Both the position numbers and the translations under genes were made by a program. A DNA stretch of 64,000 nt from Mucor racemosus (taxonomy: Eukaryota > Mucoromycota > Mucoromycetes > Mucorales > Mucoraceae): assembly GCA_027405735.1 (NCBI GenBank), contig JAPEHQ010000001.1, positions 6,696,001-6,760,000 on the forward strand, in the 5' to 3' direction. A model generated the notes under the pieces. The model worked only from the letters and a program-made list of their open reading frames with translations, did no database searches and had not been told where the DNA came from. This document shows positions 14,758 to 25,909 of this stretch, one piece after another. Within the stretch, counting starts at the first letter, position 1; every line of letters starts with the position of its first letter.

Positions 14758-17092
14758 GTAGAAACTAAATGTTCTTTTTATATCTAAATGTCAAAATCAT
14801 ATGGATTGTATCGCCTATTTAAAGAAACACTTTAATGGAAATCAAACAATCGCAAACAGTTGTGTTTTCATTTCTACTAATCGACGTCTGTATGAAAATA
14901 TCTCGATGAATGTTTCTCACTCTCATATACATATTTTCAACCAAGTAACAGCGGGACAAGCTATATAAAAAAAAAGACCTTTGTTCCGTCGAGATACTAT
15001 GCAATAAATATCTAATTTTGGTTATTCTGAAAGAGGGGAAACAAGAGTGCCTGCATTTTATTTTATAACATGAAATGTGAAATGGTCAGAAATTGGATAT
15101 TATATCATACCACGCACATGAAATATATTTAACAGCATTCAAAAATAATAGTTTGTCATGTTCTTTCCTTCTTTTCTATAAATATATAGTGTGTTTATTT
15201 TAAACCTTCTTTTTTCTATAATAATGATGTAAAATATCTGTGTTTAATTACTTTTCTTTTCTGTAAAAAAAGATCGTTTCATTTCTGCCAATATCTTTTG
15301 ACTTATCTGATTCGATCATTTCTACAGATTTATAAATAAACAACCCCCCCCCGTGGCAACCATTCAATATATCAGGTGCATTGTTCTGTTATAAATATAA
15401 GAAGACATAAAAACCTAAAGGCATTGAAGGCAATTTTTACATAAAATCATCCAAAATATGTTGATTTTTCGTTTAGCATATCTCGCACGGACATTATTAT
15501 TATTATTATTATCGATTATCAAACAAATGTATAAAATGCGTAAAAAATAAACATGTCTGTAAATTAAAAAATATGTTTTATATAAATATGGTTCAATCAG
15601 CAACAACAACAACAATTCGTCTTAGATTTATAGAAATTAATATAATTATTGATGCTCTATCTGTTGTTGTGTTTGCATTTTCCCTCTCTAGTCGCATCAA
15701 GTAATTGCAAGCACATTGCATTATATCCATAAATAGGGGCATTTGACATTTAACCCAGGTAAACTTTCAATTTTGAACGGCCAATGAAAAAACAGTGAAA
15801 TAAAGGCTATTGAGCTCAAACGTAGCAATTCTGGCCAATGAATCAAGCTTATTTCGCTCTATATTCACTTGACAAAACCTCAAGTGTCATGAAAACTAAA
15901 GAATCATGTCTCCAAATACATTCAAAATTAACAATATTAGGACATAATCTCAAATATATACCATTAAAACACCCAAAATGGCCAAGCATAGCACTTTAAA
16001 TACTATATTCTGATAGAGTTAGGCCACGCCTAGCGCTCAGAATGGTACCAAACGAATGCTATCGATCAATATATTCGTTTCGATACATCTTTGCGGTTTT
16101 TCGCAGACCTAAATTTCAATTCGATTTTTGCCTTATATACCTCATGAAAAATCCCAATTTTGACAAATCTCAATTTTTCACTTGAAAAATGAGACTTTTT
16201 ATTAAGGTATTTACTGGAGTTATAAGACCGAAATTATCATATCTATCTTCTGAAATTGTTTATTTCTAGTTTATATGCTGAATTTTTTGACTTTTCCCCG
16301 AAAAACTGAATTTCCACATTTTGACAGATTAAAAAAAACTTTGTGTTGAAAATACTCGAACAAAAAATTCCATCATATACAACACTTTAATTTACATACA
16401 TTTCATTATAACACTTTTCGGTCATCAACATAAGTTTTTGGTTGCAAATATCCTTTAAAGTTGAAATTTTTTAAAAAAAATACAAATTGAATCAAAAATG
16501 AGCCAGTGGCAATTTTGTGATTTAACCCCCGCTAGCACTGAATTTCTTGCATTATTTGGCTTTCATCAAAGGATTCAATGTATGAAAACACAAAAGGGAA
16601 TGATATATTCGTCATAGTGAAACACCTTGTATGAAAGAAGTGTGAATTTTGCCTTTTGTAGTTGATTTTCATACAAAAATACATCTCCATTAAGAAAATA
16701 TACAACCATTTGCACCCACTAGTTCTGATACATTGATATAAATTGAAGCTTGTAAAGCTTATTTTGATGCTATTTTTTGTTTGAATTGATTGTCTTCCGA
16801 TCATGAATACATCACATTTCCTTGCCCCTTTCTACACATGTCAAATAAAGATCCTCATATAATACCAATCCTTATTTCCACCAGCAATGCCTCCATTCCT
16901 CTCTCTTTTTTTTATTTTTTTTTTTTTCACAATCCAACATTTCCGTATTACAAAAAACATAAAAGAAAAAAAAATACACACAAGAAATAATACTGTGGAT
17001 GTAAAATATTGCATGTATATAAGTACTATCTTATAGACGTTTTTGCTTTATTTTTCTCGAGTTAAAAATTTCGTTTCTTCTAAATTAACAAT
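14758..17092. other. Long gene-free intergenic region
   Basis: About 2.3 kb of AT-rich DNA. It contains a C-homopolymer near 15344, an (ATT)n run near 15495-15512, CAA repeats near 15602-15615, and the shared 3' flank and terminator region of eL33. No open frame shows a domain or intron-linked continuation. The 15700-16530 part has the texture of a decayed repeat, but I could not match it to another part of the window. Confidence 0.45.
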
Positions 17093-17677
17093 TTAGATGT
17101 TGGAAGGGTAAAGCATCTACAATTAATGGTATAATTAGTTTACATGATATCTTCTTACAATTGAAAATATGTCAACTTACGACACGGACGGAAGCACCAA
17201 AGACCTTAGGAGGCAAGTTCTTACGGAAACGGGCCTTGACGACACCGTTAGTACCGTGGGTACGGGCAATACGACCCCAGATAACACGGATCTTGGAACC
17301 ATTGACCTCACGTTGAGCACGGTAGACATAAGCAATACGCTTACCGAGGTAGAATTGAGCATCCTTGGTGGTTTGAACACCTTCAACTTGGATGAGAGAA
17401 ACATTGGGGTTTTGGGTACGCTTGGCACGCTCGAAACCCAAGACGCGGCCCTTGCTGTACAAACTATACATTAAAGAATATTAATATCTGTCTTTCTCTT
17501 TCTTTCTCTAAAAAAAATTGTATCTCGTAAGAGTGAAAAAAAATGCAAATGTGTCTTTTTGAAAATCAATCAATCCATTCATCAATCATCCATGTATTCA
17601 TCTTGAAAAAAAAACATCCATTCATTTTTCACTCTTTCAATACATCTTGTTCAGTCTTACCGATCGGATCCAGACAT
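17093..17677 (-). CDS. RPL33: 60S ribosomal protein eL33 (L35Ae)
   Basis: Three coding exons on the minus strand: 17661-17677 (17 nt), 17181-17463, 17093-17116 (24 nt), giving 107 aa, the same length as yeast Rpl33. The protein runs [20 protein letters not shown], then [44 protein letters not shown] and ends ASVRVMLYPSNI, all family signatures. Only with both tiny end exons does the ending LYPSNI appear, which supports the model. eL33 is a large-subunit protein needed for 60S assembly. The central exon is more GC-rich than its surroundings, as expected for a highly expressed gene. Confidence 0.95.
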
Positions 17678-17679
17678 GT

Positions 17680-17719
17680 CTAAAGATAGGTGATGAAAGA
17701 GGAGGGTGTATCAACTTAC
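17680..17719 (-). other. Probable 5'-UTR intron of eL33
   Basis: On the minus strand a GTAAGT donor (17714-17719) and a TTTAG acceptor end 2 nt before the eL33 start codon. The 40-nt interval is pyrimidine-rich near its 3' end. Ribosomal protein genes in fungi often have such introns. The length is at the short end for a spliceable intron. Confidence 0.5.
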
Positions 17720-19331
17720 GCCTTTCTCGATTGCCTTCAATCCCTCTTCCTGTGCCCCCCACATCTTTTTCCCTTCGCTCCTAAAACTAGTCGTCAAATG
17801 CTCCTCGTTCTATGGATAGAACACCGGGCATTGTCCGGCCCGTCGTAGATCTTTTCTGATTTAAGAGGGCGCAACTATGAGCACTACATTTTTAGAAGAT
17901 TTTGGCAACAAAATGCTTGTGCAAGTGTCATTTACAGGCAAACATACAACATGTAGTTCAAAAAAAAAGCTCCCTACATCAAAATTACCATTGAGATTTT
18001 GTGCTATAACAATATATGCGTAGCTTTTTTTTATTTACGATGCCCCATATCTGGTTTAAGGGGCGCACCTTTAAAGAGTTTTTTCGCATGCTCAAGCAAT
18101 TGCTGAAGTGTATTCGTTGATTCACATAATTTTCTAACTTTAAATTCATTGATTCTTTTTTAGATTTTTAGATTTTGGTACAATTGCAGTTATTTTCTGA
18201 AGAATATCAATCAGGTTTTTCGTTTCTGCGCATAATATTTCTGGCGCCGCTTGATTAATCCAGTGGAAGCAAGTTTTTTGTTCGCACTTTTTGATTATAA
18301 AAGATTTTTTTTCAACAAATATTGACGACAAATAACTTTAAGTTTAATAAAAATGTTTTAGAAACTGTCATATATAACTGTGCATTTTTTTTTGCTTGAA
18401 AATAGTGTAAATTGAAGCTACATTAGTATATGTATAAAATGAGATATACGTTTGGGAATATTCATTTGCCGCACTGGAAATGCAATAAAATCATGAAGCA
18501 TATTTGAAGAATACACAAACAATAGTAAACAAAATCATTTTTTAGATCAATTTACCGATGGTATATAGTCCTAACATATTATCTGTCGGTCGATATATAA
18601 TTTCGATTTGGTTTGGTATGACACTGAACCTGCACTCAAAAACTGATTATAAATCGCAATCAAAGCTTCGGAACCATGAATATATTCCACATTTGAATAA
18701 AAATCAAACATTTATAGCTGTTACATTACCAAGCAAAGAAACCTTCTGCATTACATGTTGACATTTTACACTAAATCAACGTTTATTTTTTCGATCAAGC
18801 AATATTGCCAAATGTCAACCTGGTCATGATTGTCAAAATGAATACAGAATCAGTTCCTCTTAAGAGAGTTCAACTGAGATATCAGCTATGCAGTCAAATG
18901 ATCTGATGCTTTATTGAGGGTAAAAATATGTACTGTGTACTTTTTTGGAAAGCTTGGTTTTCTTTTAATCGACTTAGATCATCGATATGCTATTCTAATT
19001 AGATTGCATCAAATATACAAAATGACATGACAAATATCAAATCGATTTTGACAATGAATTCAATATCAGGTGCAGATTCATCTGCGCAAAGAAATTGAAA
19101 ATATTATTAAGCACTTTTTGATTGGTAAGAACAAGCTATCATTCTTGGTATTGTGCCATAAAAGTAAACTTTATCTTACGTAGACCTCTTTGCCCCGCCC
19201 GGCCCGATGGTTTAAATCGAAAAAAATGTATAATCATAAACACCGAGAAAAGTATTTAATGCAAACTGAAAAAAAATCTTGTTATATTCTTTTCTTTTTC
19301 TTTTTTAATAACAAACAACAAATACATCATA
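17720..19331. other. Intergenic region with a possible decayed ORF
   Basis: Contains the eL33 upstream region (to about 17850, more GC-rich) and the presumed GPX promoter. On the minus strand between about 17990 and 18331 several frames together read like a degenerate protein (for instance EFKVRKLCESTNTLQQLLEH then KKLFKGAPLKPDMGHRK), broken by stops. I cannot identify it; an old transposon remnant is possible. Confidence 0.35.
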
Positions 19332-20132
19332 ATGACTACTTTATACGATTTCACTGTCAAGGATATTAAGAACAAGGACTGGAACCTCTCTGAACTCAAG
19401 GGAAAGGTAAACAATCTATTATCTTTAATTTCATGATTTGGGATGAATAATTAATAGTAAAATTAAAAAAAAAAAAAAAAAAGGTTGTTCTCTTTGTTAA
19501 TGTTGCCTCAAAGTGTGGTTTCACCAAGCAATATTCTGGTTTAGAAGAACTTTACAAAAAGTATGAACCCAAGGGATTTGTCATTGTTGGTGCCCCTTGT
19601 AATCAATTTGGTGGTCAAGGTAATTTTTTATATTAAAAGTGATTGTTTGTGAGTATTAAATCGAATGGCAAATAATAGAACCTGGTTCCGAAGAAGAGAT
19701 TCAAAACTTCTGTACTTTGAACTGGAGCGTTACTTTCCCTTTGATTGCAAAGATGTAAGTATTATATTTTCGAGAGATAAGGATGAAAACAAGAGATTTA
19801 TTTGTTATGGTTATTTAGTGATGTCAACGGTGACAATGAGGCACCTATCTACAAGTGGTTAAAGGAATCTCAACCTGGTCTTCTCGGGTAAATATACAGC
19901 ATTTTCGAATAATCGATCCATATAATAACATGTGTTTATGATTTGTATAGTTTGAAGCGTGTCAAGTGGAACTTTGAGGTAAATACATGATATTTTTTTG
20001 TGCTGTATGGCGTCATTTACTAACAATTACTCATAGAAATTCTTAATCGACCGTGAAGGTAAGGTCGTCAAGCGTTATGCCTCCACCACCGAACCCAAGT
20101 CTATCTCTTCTGAAATTGAGAAGCTTTTGTAA
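19332..20132 (+). CDS. GPX: Glutathione peroxidase (Gpx/Hyr1 type, thioredoxin-dependent class)
   Basis: Six exons: 19332-19406, 19484-19619, 19679-19754, 19819-19887, 19951-19978, 20037-20132 (159 aa). Family motifs: [12 protein letters not shown] with peroxidatic Cys36, [13 protein letters not shown] with Gln70, NFCTLNW with Cys82, and VKWNFEKFL with Trp125/Asn126. Cys36 and Cys82 are at the same positions as the catalytic and resolving cysteines of yeast Gpx3/Hyr1, so reduction by thioredoxin is the likely chemistry. No N-terminal targeting peptide, so cytosolic. The protein lacks selenocysteine. The first intron ends after an A-rich run of about 18 nt. It converges on the lipase gene with a gap of 179 bp. 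Confidence 0.93.
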
Positions 20133-20311
20133 ATCATTTAACTTTATAATCATTGATTTATCTATAATATTCCATAATTTTAATAAAAAAAAAAGCGCCT
20201 TATCTTTTACTAAACATGTTGTACAAAAAGTTTTTTTTATTTTTAAATCAATCACAAATCAGAGTCAAATCTTGAGATCTGCTGCGTCAAATTTATGCAT
20301 TAATATAGTTT

Positions 20312-23199
20312 CTATCGTGTAGCTTCACCTCCTAAAATATTTCCTTCGCCACCTGTTCTATCTGTTGTTCCTTTTAATCCTAATTTTGCAATAGATCCCC
20401 AAATAGGATGATCAGTTTCGTCTGTAGCAAGCGATTTATTAGTGCTGTCATCTTCTTGCGGTGATGTTATGGTACAATCATCCTTATGCACCTGTTGTAC
20501 ATCTTCATTTAATGTCACATCCTGCTTTCCTTCTGAAGGAACAGGATCCAGAACACCATCTACAGAAGGTCGCTTTTCTGGTGGAACAATTGAACTTCCT
20601 TCCATCATTAGCGTCTCTCGTGCTCTTCTAAATGCCACGTCAAAATTAGTCGGTAAATGATCCAATATGATGGATTTTTTCACCACTACTTCATTACACA
20701 CTTTTGTTGCAGTTGTCTTTTCGATTACTATACGGGTATCATTACTAGGTGTTGGATCCTATAAAAAATATTAGTAGCAGTTGTGGTAATAGATTGTTTG
20801 ACCTTTACCAGCCAAAATTGATAGATTTGTCCTGCAACATACAACTAAAAAAAAAAAAAAAAAAAAAAAGGATGCTTAATATAAGAATAAATCCAACTTG
20901 TATTTACTTACTCGAGGGTTTTCCATTGAACCTAAACATCGTTTACGAACTTCTGCAATCTGTTTGAATGCAGCTTTCCATTTTTCATCTTCTGCAGCTC
21001 CTGACCACAATATTTCACTGACGCCCATACTTCGAGCAGCCTCAGAACTTGCGATAATAAGTTCCTTCGCATCCATCATTGACCCATAACTTAGTTTACT
21101 GACCATATCATCTGCAAATACAAATGATTGAATAATATCCTTGTATTTTTCAGCTAGGTCCAGACTTAGCCCACAAGCTGGTGCATAACCGTAACATTGC
21201 AATGTAAACTCCTCCTCTTTTCCTTGGCGAAATTCATGAATATAATCAGTCAAAATGATTGTTAAAATGGCAGCAGTGGCAGCACCTAAACTGTGGCCCA
21301 CAATAACCAATCCTGTTGTTGAATGCTCGTTACTATAAGCAATCAATTGAGGCGCAACATGACGGAAAAACCACATTGCCGAGTTCTTTGAATCATAAAA
21401 TTGTTAATATCCAACACTGCAAATAATATATTTGACTTACTTTCATGCCGCTATGGATGAAACCGCCTTTCCAAGGCTCATACTCACATACTAGATCAGT
21501 GAGTGTGTCCATAACGCTCTGATAAATTATTAGTATCCACATAAAATAACATTTGCGACAGTAACCATACCATTGTTCCTCGAATTGACAGCACAATTGA
21601 ATTTGTAAATCGATCTCTTGCAATAAAATAACTAGGTCTAAATGCTTCTGCTGATCTAAACTCGTAAGCCAAGAGATCTTCTTTGGGTATTGTCAAATAC
21701 TCAATGATGGATTTAGCGTCAGAATGTTCTCGCATAGCATCTGAAAAGATACCATTTCCTTTTCCAATGAAATTTAAACCTTTCCAACCATAAGATGCGA
21801 TAGAAAATTTCCAAAATCTAGCACCCATATCAATTTCAGATAAATTTTCAACCAAATCCCAAGATCTGTTTCGTGGAAGATCTGAATAAAACTTTTCTAA
21901 TACTGTAAATCCGGTTAAAACTTGCATATTTGTCAACTCAAATCCTTGGCCAAATGTGGCAAGTAGTTTCCCAATAGTGCGAATAACTTGACTAGTATCT
22001 GTTGCTCCTGTCCAAGATCCGCTTGATTTTTTACTGTCATTGGAGGTGGGAATAGTTTTAACTGGAGTGCTAGGTTTATGTACTGGTTGTCTCTTTCTTG
22101 TATGTGTATTCACAGTATCAGCATTAGAGAAACTGAGCCAAGATGTGGATCGACGAACAGTATTAGGTTCTGGGGCAGCTACCATTTCACCAAATTCATC
22201 ATCCTCATTATTGCCATCAGTTGCAATTCCTCCATATGATGCAGAATCAGCTCTTTTTTTACTCATTTTCAAAGGCTGCATCAAAGATCCTTCTTCTTCT
22301 TCATCATCATCATTTGATTCATCGGAACTATGCATTCCATTTCCATAATCATTATAATCACTCTCATCAGGATAATCCAAACTCTCTTGATATACATCTC
22401 CCTCCTGCTCTTCAAATTTCCTGAAATTAATACTGCCCTTATTCGTCTTTTTTCTTTCGCGTTGAAATTGCAAATGTCTCTTGAACTCGGCTGCTAATTG
22501 TTCTTCTGTCAACAAGTCGGTAGAACCAGGAGGGGCCTCGCGAACTTCCTTTATCTCCCCCAAATTTTGGCCTTGATCGGTTACATTTGAAAATCGTAAA
22601 TAACGATAAGATATTTTAGCCTGTAATGCCCCAACATTATTTACTGCAGCTCTTTCTCTGCCAATACTAGAGCTTGCGCCAGTAGATAACTTTTTATCCC
22701 AAATTTCGTAGTAACTTGTAAATGTTTCTGGCATACTTTCTAATGTGCTTAGACGAATCTCTGCACGACCCACGTGCTTGTCTGGGTAGATAGTATAATT
22801 GTCATATAAATCTAATTGAATTGTGCCAAATAATTGTGCATGAAATGTCACTGTAAATTCAAAATATTCATTCCAGCGACCTTCTCGGAATTCAGATACT
22901 GATGTTTGATATCGTTGGTCTATTAAAGAGTATATGATATGACTCAGCTCAAGCGTTTTTATGAAAATATTATGTTTTTATTACCTCCCAATGTTATAAT
23001 CACATAAGGTCTTTTCACCTTGACATTGAGGAAACAGTTGAGTATTTGTATCTAATTGTTTATTTATGTAAGATATCGAATTAATAAGCACTCACAATTC
23101 AAAAGTTACTCTTAGTTTTCCTATTGCTAAAGGAGTTGCGTTGTTACCTAATGGACAAGGTACGGGAGGCAATTCTTCTGGTTCATTAGTTGTAGACAT
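20312..23199 (-). CDS. C2-domain class-3 lipase (sn-1 diacylglycerol lipase type)
   Basis: Seven exons on the minus strand: 23110-23199, 22985-23051, 21571-22919, 21441-21518, 20912-21385, 20809-20844, 20312-20758 (846 aa). Residues about 27-130 form a C2-like domain (GKLRIQILNC, KRPYVIITLGDQRYQT, GRWNEYFEF, GTIQLDLYDN). An acidic, Ser-rich linker follows. The lipase domain has SIRGTMSVMD (oxyanion-type region), VIVGHSLGAATAAILT with nucleophile Ser560, and FVFADDMVSKL with the likely catalytic Asp621. This order matches fungal and animal DAG lipases, which release 2-monoacylglycerol at membranes; Ca2+ binding by the C2 domain is inference. The exon 1 donor (GTAACT) is non-optimal but is the only one that keeps frame with exon 2; the exon 6 donor could shift by two codons. 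Confidence 0.85.
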
Positions 23200-24198
23200 C
23201 TATGATTTTGTTCGAGAAAAAGTATTTCAGATGAAAAAATAAGTAATAAAAGTCAATTTATGCTTTTTTCTGTTTGAAACTCCCAATCAGAAACCCAGAA
23301 AACCATGTGCAAATTAGACGGAAATTTCTTGCAGGTTAGTTTCTACTATATGATAGGTAAAAATCAGGTCTTATGCAGCTTAAACTCACCAAAAGTTGAA
23401 TTGAGTTTTACCTTGGCAAGTGTCTTAGTTGTAGCAGTGTAAAGAAAAAAAATCTCATTGTGAGAACCGTTTTATTCTTTACTACCGTCCAGAATAATTG
23501 CCAAAGATGAAGTATGAAGTGTGATCTATACAAGAAATCACTGATTTCAGTATCAAATTGTCTCTAAATGTACGCATATTTCGCAATAAACATTCAAGTA
23601 TTTTATAAATACAATGAAAGTTATATACATAGTAAAACTGCAAATGCGCAGTAGTATTGTGAGAAACAAAATCCTTAAAGAATTGTTATCGACTCATTTT
23701 ACATGATAAATGGCAATACTATTTTGCATATTGTTCAATGGCATCTGGAGAACATTCCTGAATTTTTGTTTTAGGGGATACCCATGATAAAAGGTTTATA
23801 ATGCGAGCATATGCTAAACAAAGATTTTCATCCAAAAAAATGCGGTGCACATAGTTTTTCTTGTGAATAATCAGTACATGGATGTTTATCCGTATGTGAG
23901 TATAAGCTATGCTCTTAAGCGCTTGAATTATCATATCCGGCGTATGGTATTAAGCTCTGTATATTAAAATTTCGTTTTAAAATCATTTCACAACGAATTT
24001 TATTACAGGTTTGTTTTTACAATGGAATTTACTGCAAAATCATTTAGAATCAACAAAAATTGCTGTATCGAATTGAATGTTACTTCCTGTAGTTTATTTT
24101 ATCATAGATTTGATTTTACTGTAAAAATTTTACCAACAAAATAAATAATAATAATGATTTTATTAAATTGTAATTATTACAATGTTATATTAAACTAA
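23200..24198. other. Gene-free interval between lipase and Ecm33-like gene
   Basis: AT-rich upstream region of the lipase gene and downstream region of the ECM33-like gene. The minus-strand frame at 23719-23934 has no recognisable motif. Nothing else seen. Confidence 0.4.
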
Positions 24199-25441
24199 TC
24201 AAATGACATTGATTAAATAAGCCAAAGTGGCACCAGCCAATGTCAAATAACCATAAGACAAAGTATTACCAGCATTTTCAAAATAGTCAGAACCTCCAGC
24301 ACCGCCCTTTCCCTTGATGTTTGACTTTGGTTTAGCAACAGCAGCTTTACAAACGAAAGAATTTCCCTTGATGACACCATTTTTAAGCGTATTCATAGCA
24401 TCGCAAGAGAAAAAGTTACTGGACGTTTGAACATTAAGACTACCACGGACATCATTTAAAGCAGGGAATTGGACTTCATCGAAACCACCTGTGATATCAA
24501 GAGTACCATCAACTTGTTGGAGGTTGGGGAATGCATTGACACTGGTAAGTTTATTATTTCCTCCAATTGAAAGTGCTCCACCTAAATGACTTAATTGGGG
24601 CATTGACAAGTTGCTAAGATTGATATTATCGGTCAATGTCAAAGTACCAGAAATATCAGTTGTTGTAGGTAAATCCAGAGCTTCAAATGAGTTTGAGATG
24701 AATGATATATCTCCTGAAACTCTCTTGAGATTTTCCAATGAAATTTGAGCTACATTACGGAAAGCTGCTTCACGGACACCGTCAATTTGACTCAACTAAG
24801 AAAAGTAATTTAATGAGACATACATCAACACAATTTTGTATAAATTTACTTACATCCAAATGCAAAGAGGGAGAGTTGGCAGAAACAAGGATGCTTCCAA
24901 GACTAGTCATGTTACCAAAAGACAAACTCTTCAAATAAATATTGTTGGATATTTCGACATCCTTGACAGAAGTCATTTTGAGCCCATCAATTTTGGTAAT
25001 GGTAGTATCAGTAATAACAATCTTGTCAGCTTGAGATAAACCAGCAGGAAACCTGAGGTCATTTAAAGCAGGATGTACAGATACTTCGAGACTACGAATA
25101 GCATAGAGTTGTTTCATTTCAACTGTTTTCAAAAGCTTATTGTTCAAAAGTTTAAGTTGGCCATTGATACCTTGCAATTTGGGAAAAGCTAAATGTTGAA
25201 GTCCATTGTTGTTTGAGATTACCAAATCACCTTCTAATAATTCAACACCATTCAATGTCAAATCAGGAGCACCAGAGTTGTCAACAACAATGTTACCGCC
25301 ATAAGACTTGCAGTTACGTACTTGATCCAAATCTTGTTGTGTTACTACGACAATATCACCTTGGCAAGCAGCTTGAACGTTACTAATAAGTAAGATTGCG
25401 GCAAAGACGAATCCGAATCTTGTAGTGTCCAATACTTTCAT
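24199..25441 (-). CDS. ECM33: Ecm33/Sps2-family GPI-anchored cell-wall protein
   Basis: Two exons on the minus strand: 24854-25441 and 24199-24795 (394 aa), 58-nt intron. Residues 1-24 are a signal peptide (FVFAAILLISNVQA). The body consists of receptor-L-like leucine-rich turns (LEGDLVISNNNGLQHLAFP, IDGLKMTSVKDVEISNN, ISGTLTLTDNINLSNLSMP, VDGTLDITGG), as in Ecm33. A Cys pair near the end (FSCDAMNTL ... SFVCKAAV) is typical. The C-terminus is Gly/Ser-rich (GKGGAGGSDYFENAG) followed by a hydrophobic tail ending LINVI, which is a GPI-attachment signal. The family sits at the plasma membrane and wall and is needed for wall integrity and glycan organisation. Confidence 0.9.
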
Positions 25442-25909
25442 ATTTCTTTTTATTTTCTGAATACCAGTATATTAGCCTTGCTTTACATTGTTGTCTTTTT
25501 ATATATAAAATGGGATAAAATCTCCAGGTTCATATTAAAATAATTAGAGGCTTATAATGGTAGTTTCCCCGTAATAATAAATAGTAATATTTTATTGCAG
25601 CGAGTTCAATTATTACGAAGCTTTCATGAAAATATTAAGCAATCTTTCTAATGCTCATGCATTGCACACATGTGCATTTACACAGCTAATTGATAAGATC
25701 CTCAAAAAATCTAATCTATCTATATTATAGGCTATTGTTCATTCAAAAATTGAGGGCAGCACACATAAACAGAAAAAAAAGCATGTTTTTCATATAAACA
25801 AACAAATATGCAATCCTCGTTTCATTGGCTGATTCCCACATAATCAAAGCAAAAGCCTAGGATACTTTCTCTCTTCTTTTTCTTCTTCTCTTTTATATTT
25901 GCTAATAAC
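25442..25909. promoter_or_regulatory. Divergent promoter region, ECM33-like / F-box gene
   Basis: 468 bp between two start codons that point away from each other. 'tatatataaaat' at about 25499-25510 could serve as a TATA element for the ECM33-like gene. A CT-rich stretch at 25870-25892 immediately precedes the F-box start, as in many fungal promoters. Assignments are by position only. Confidence 0.35.
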
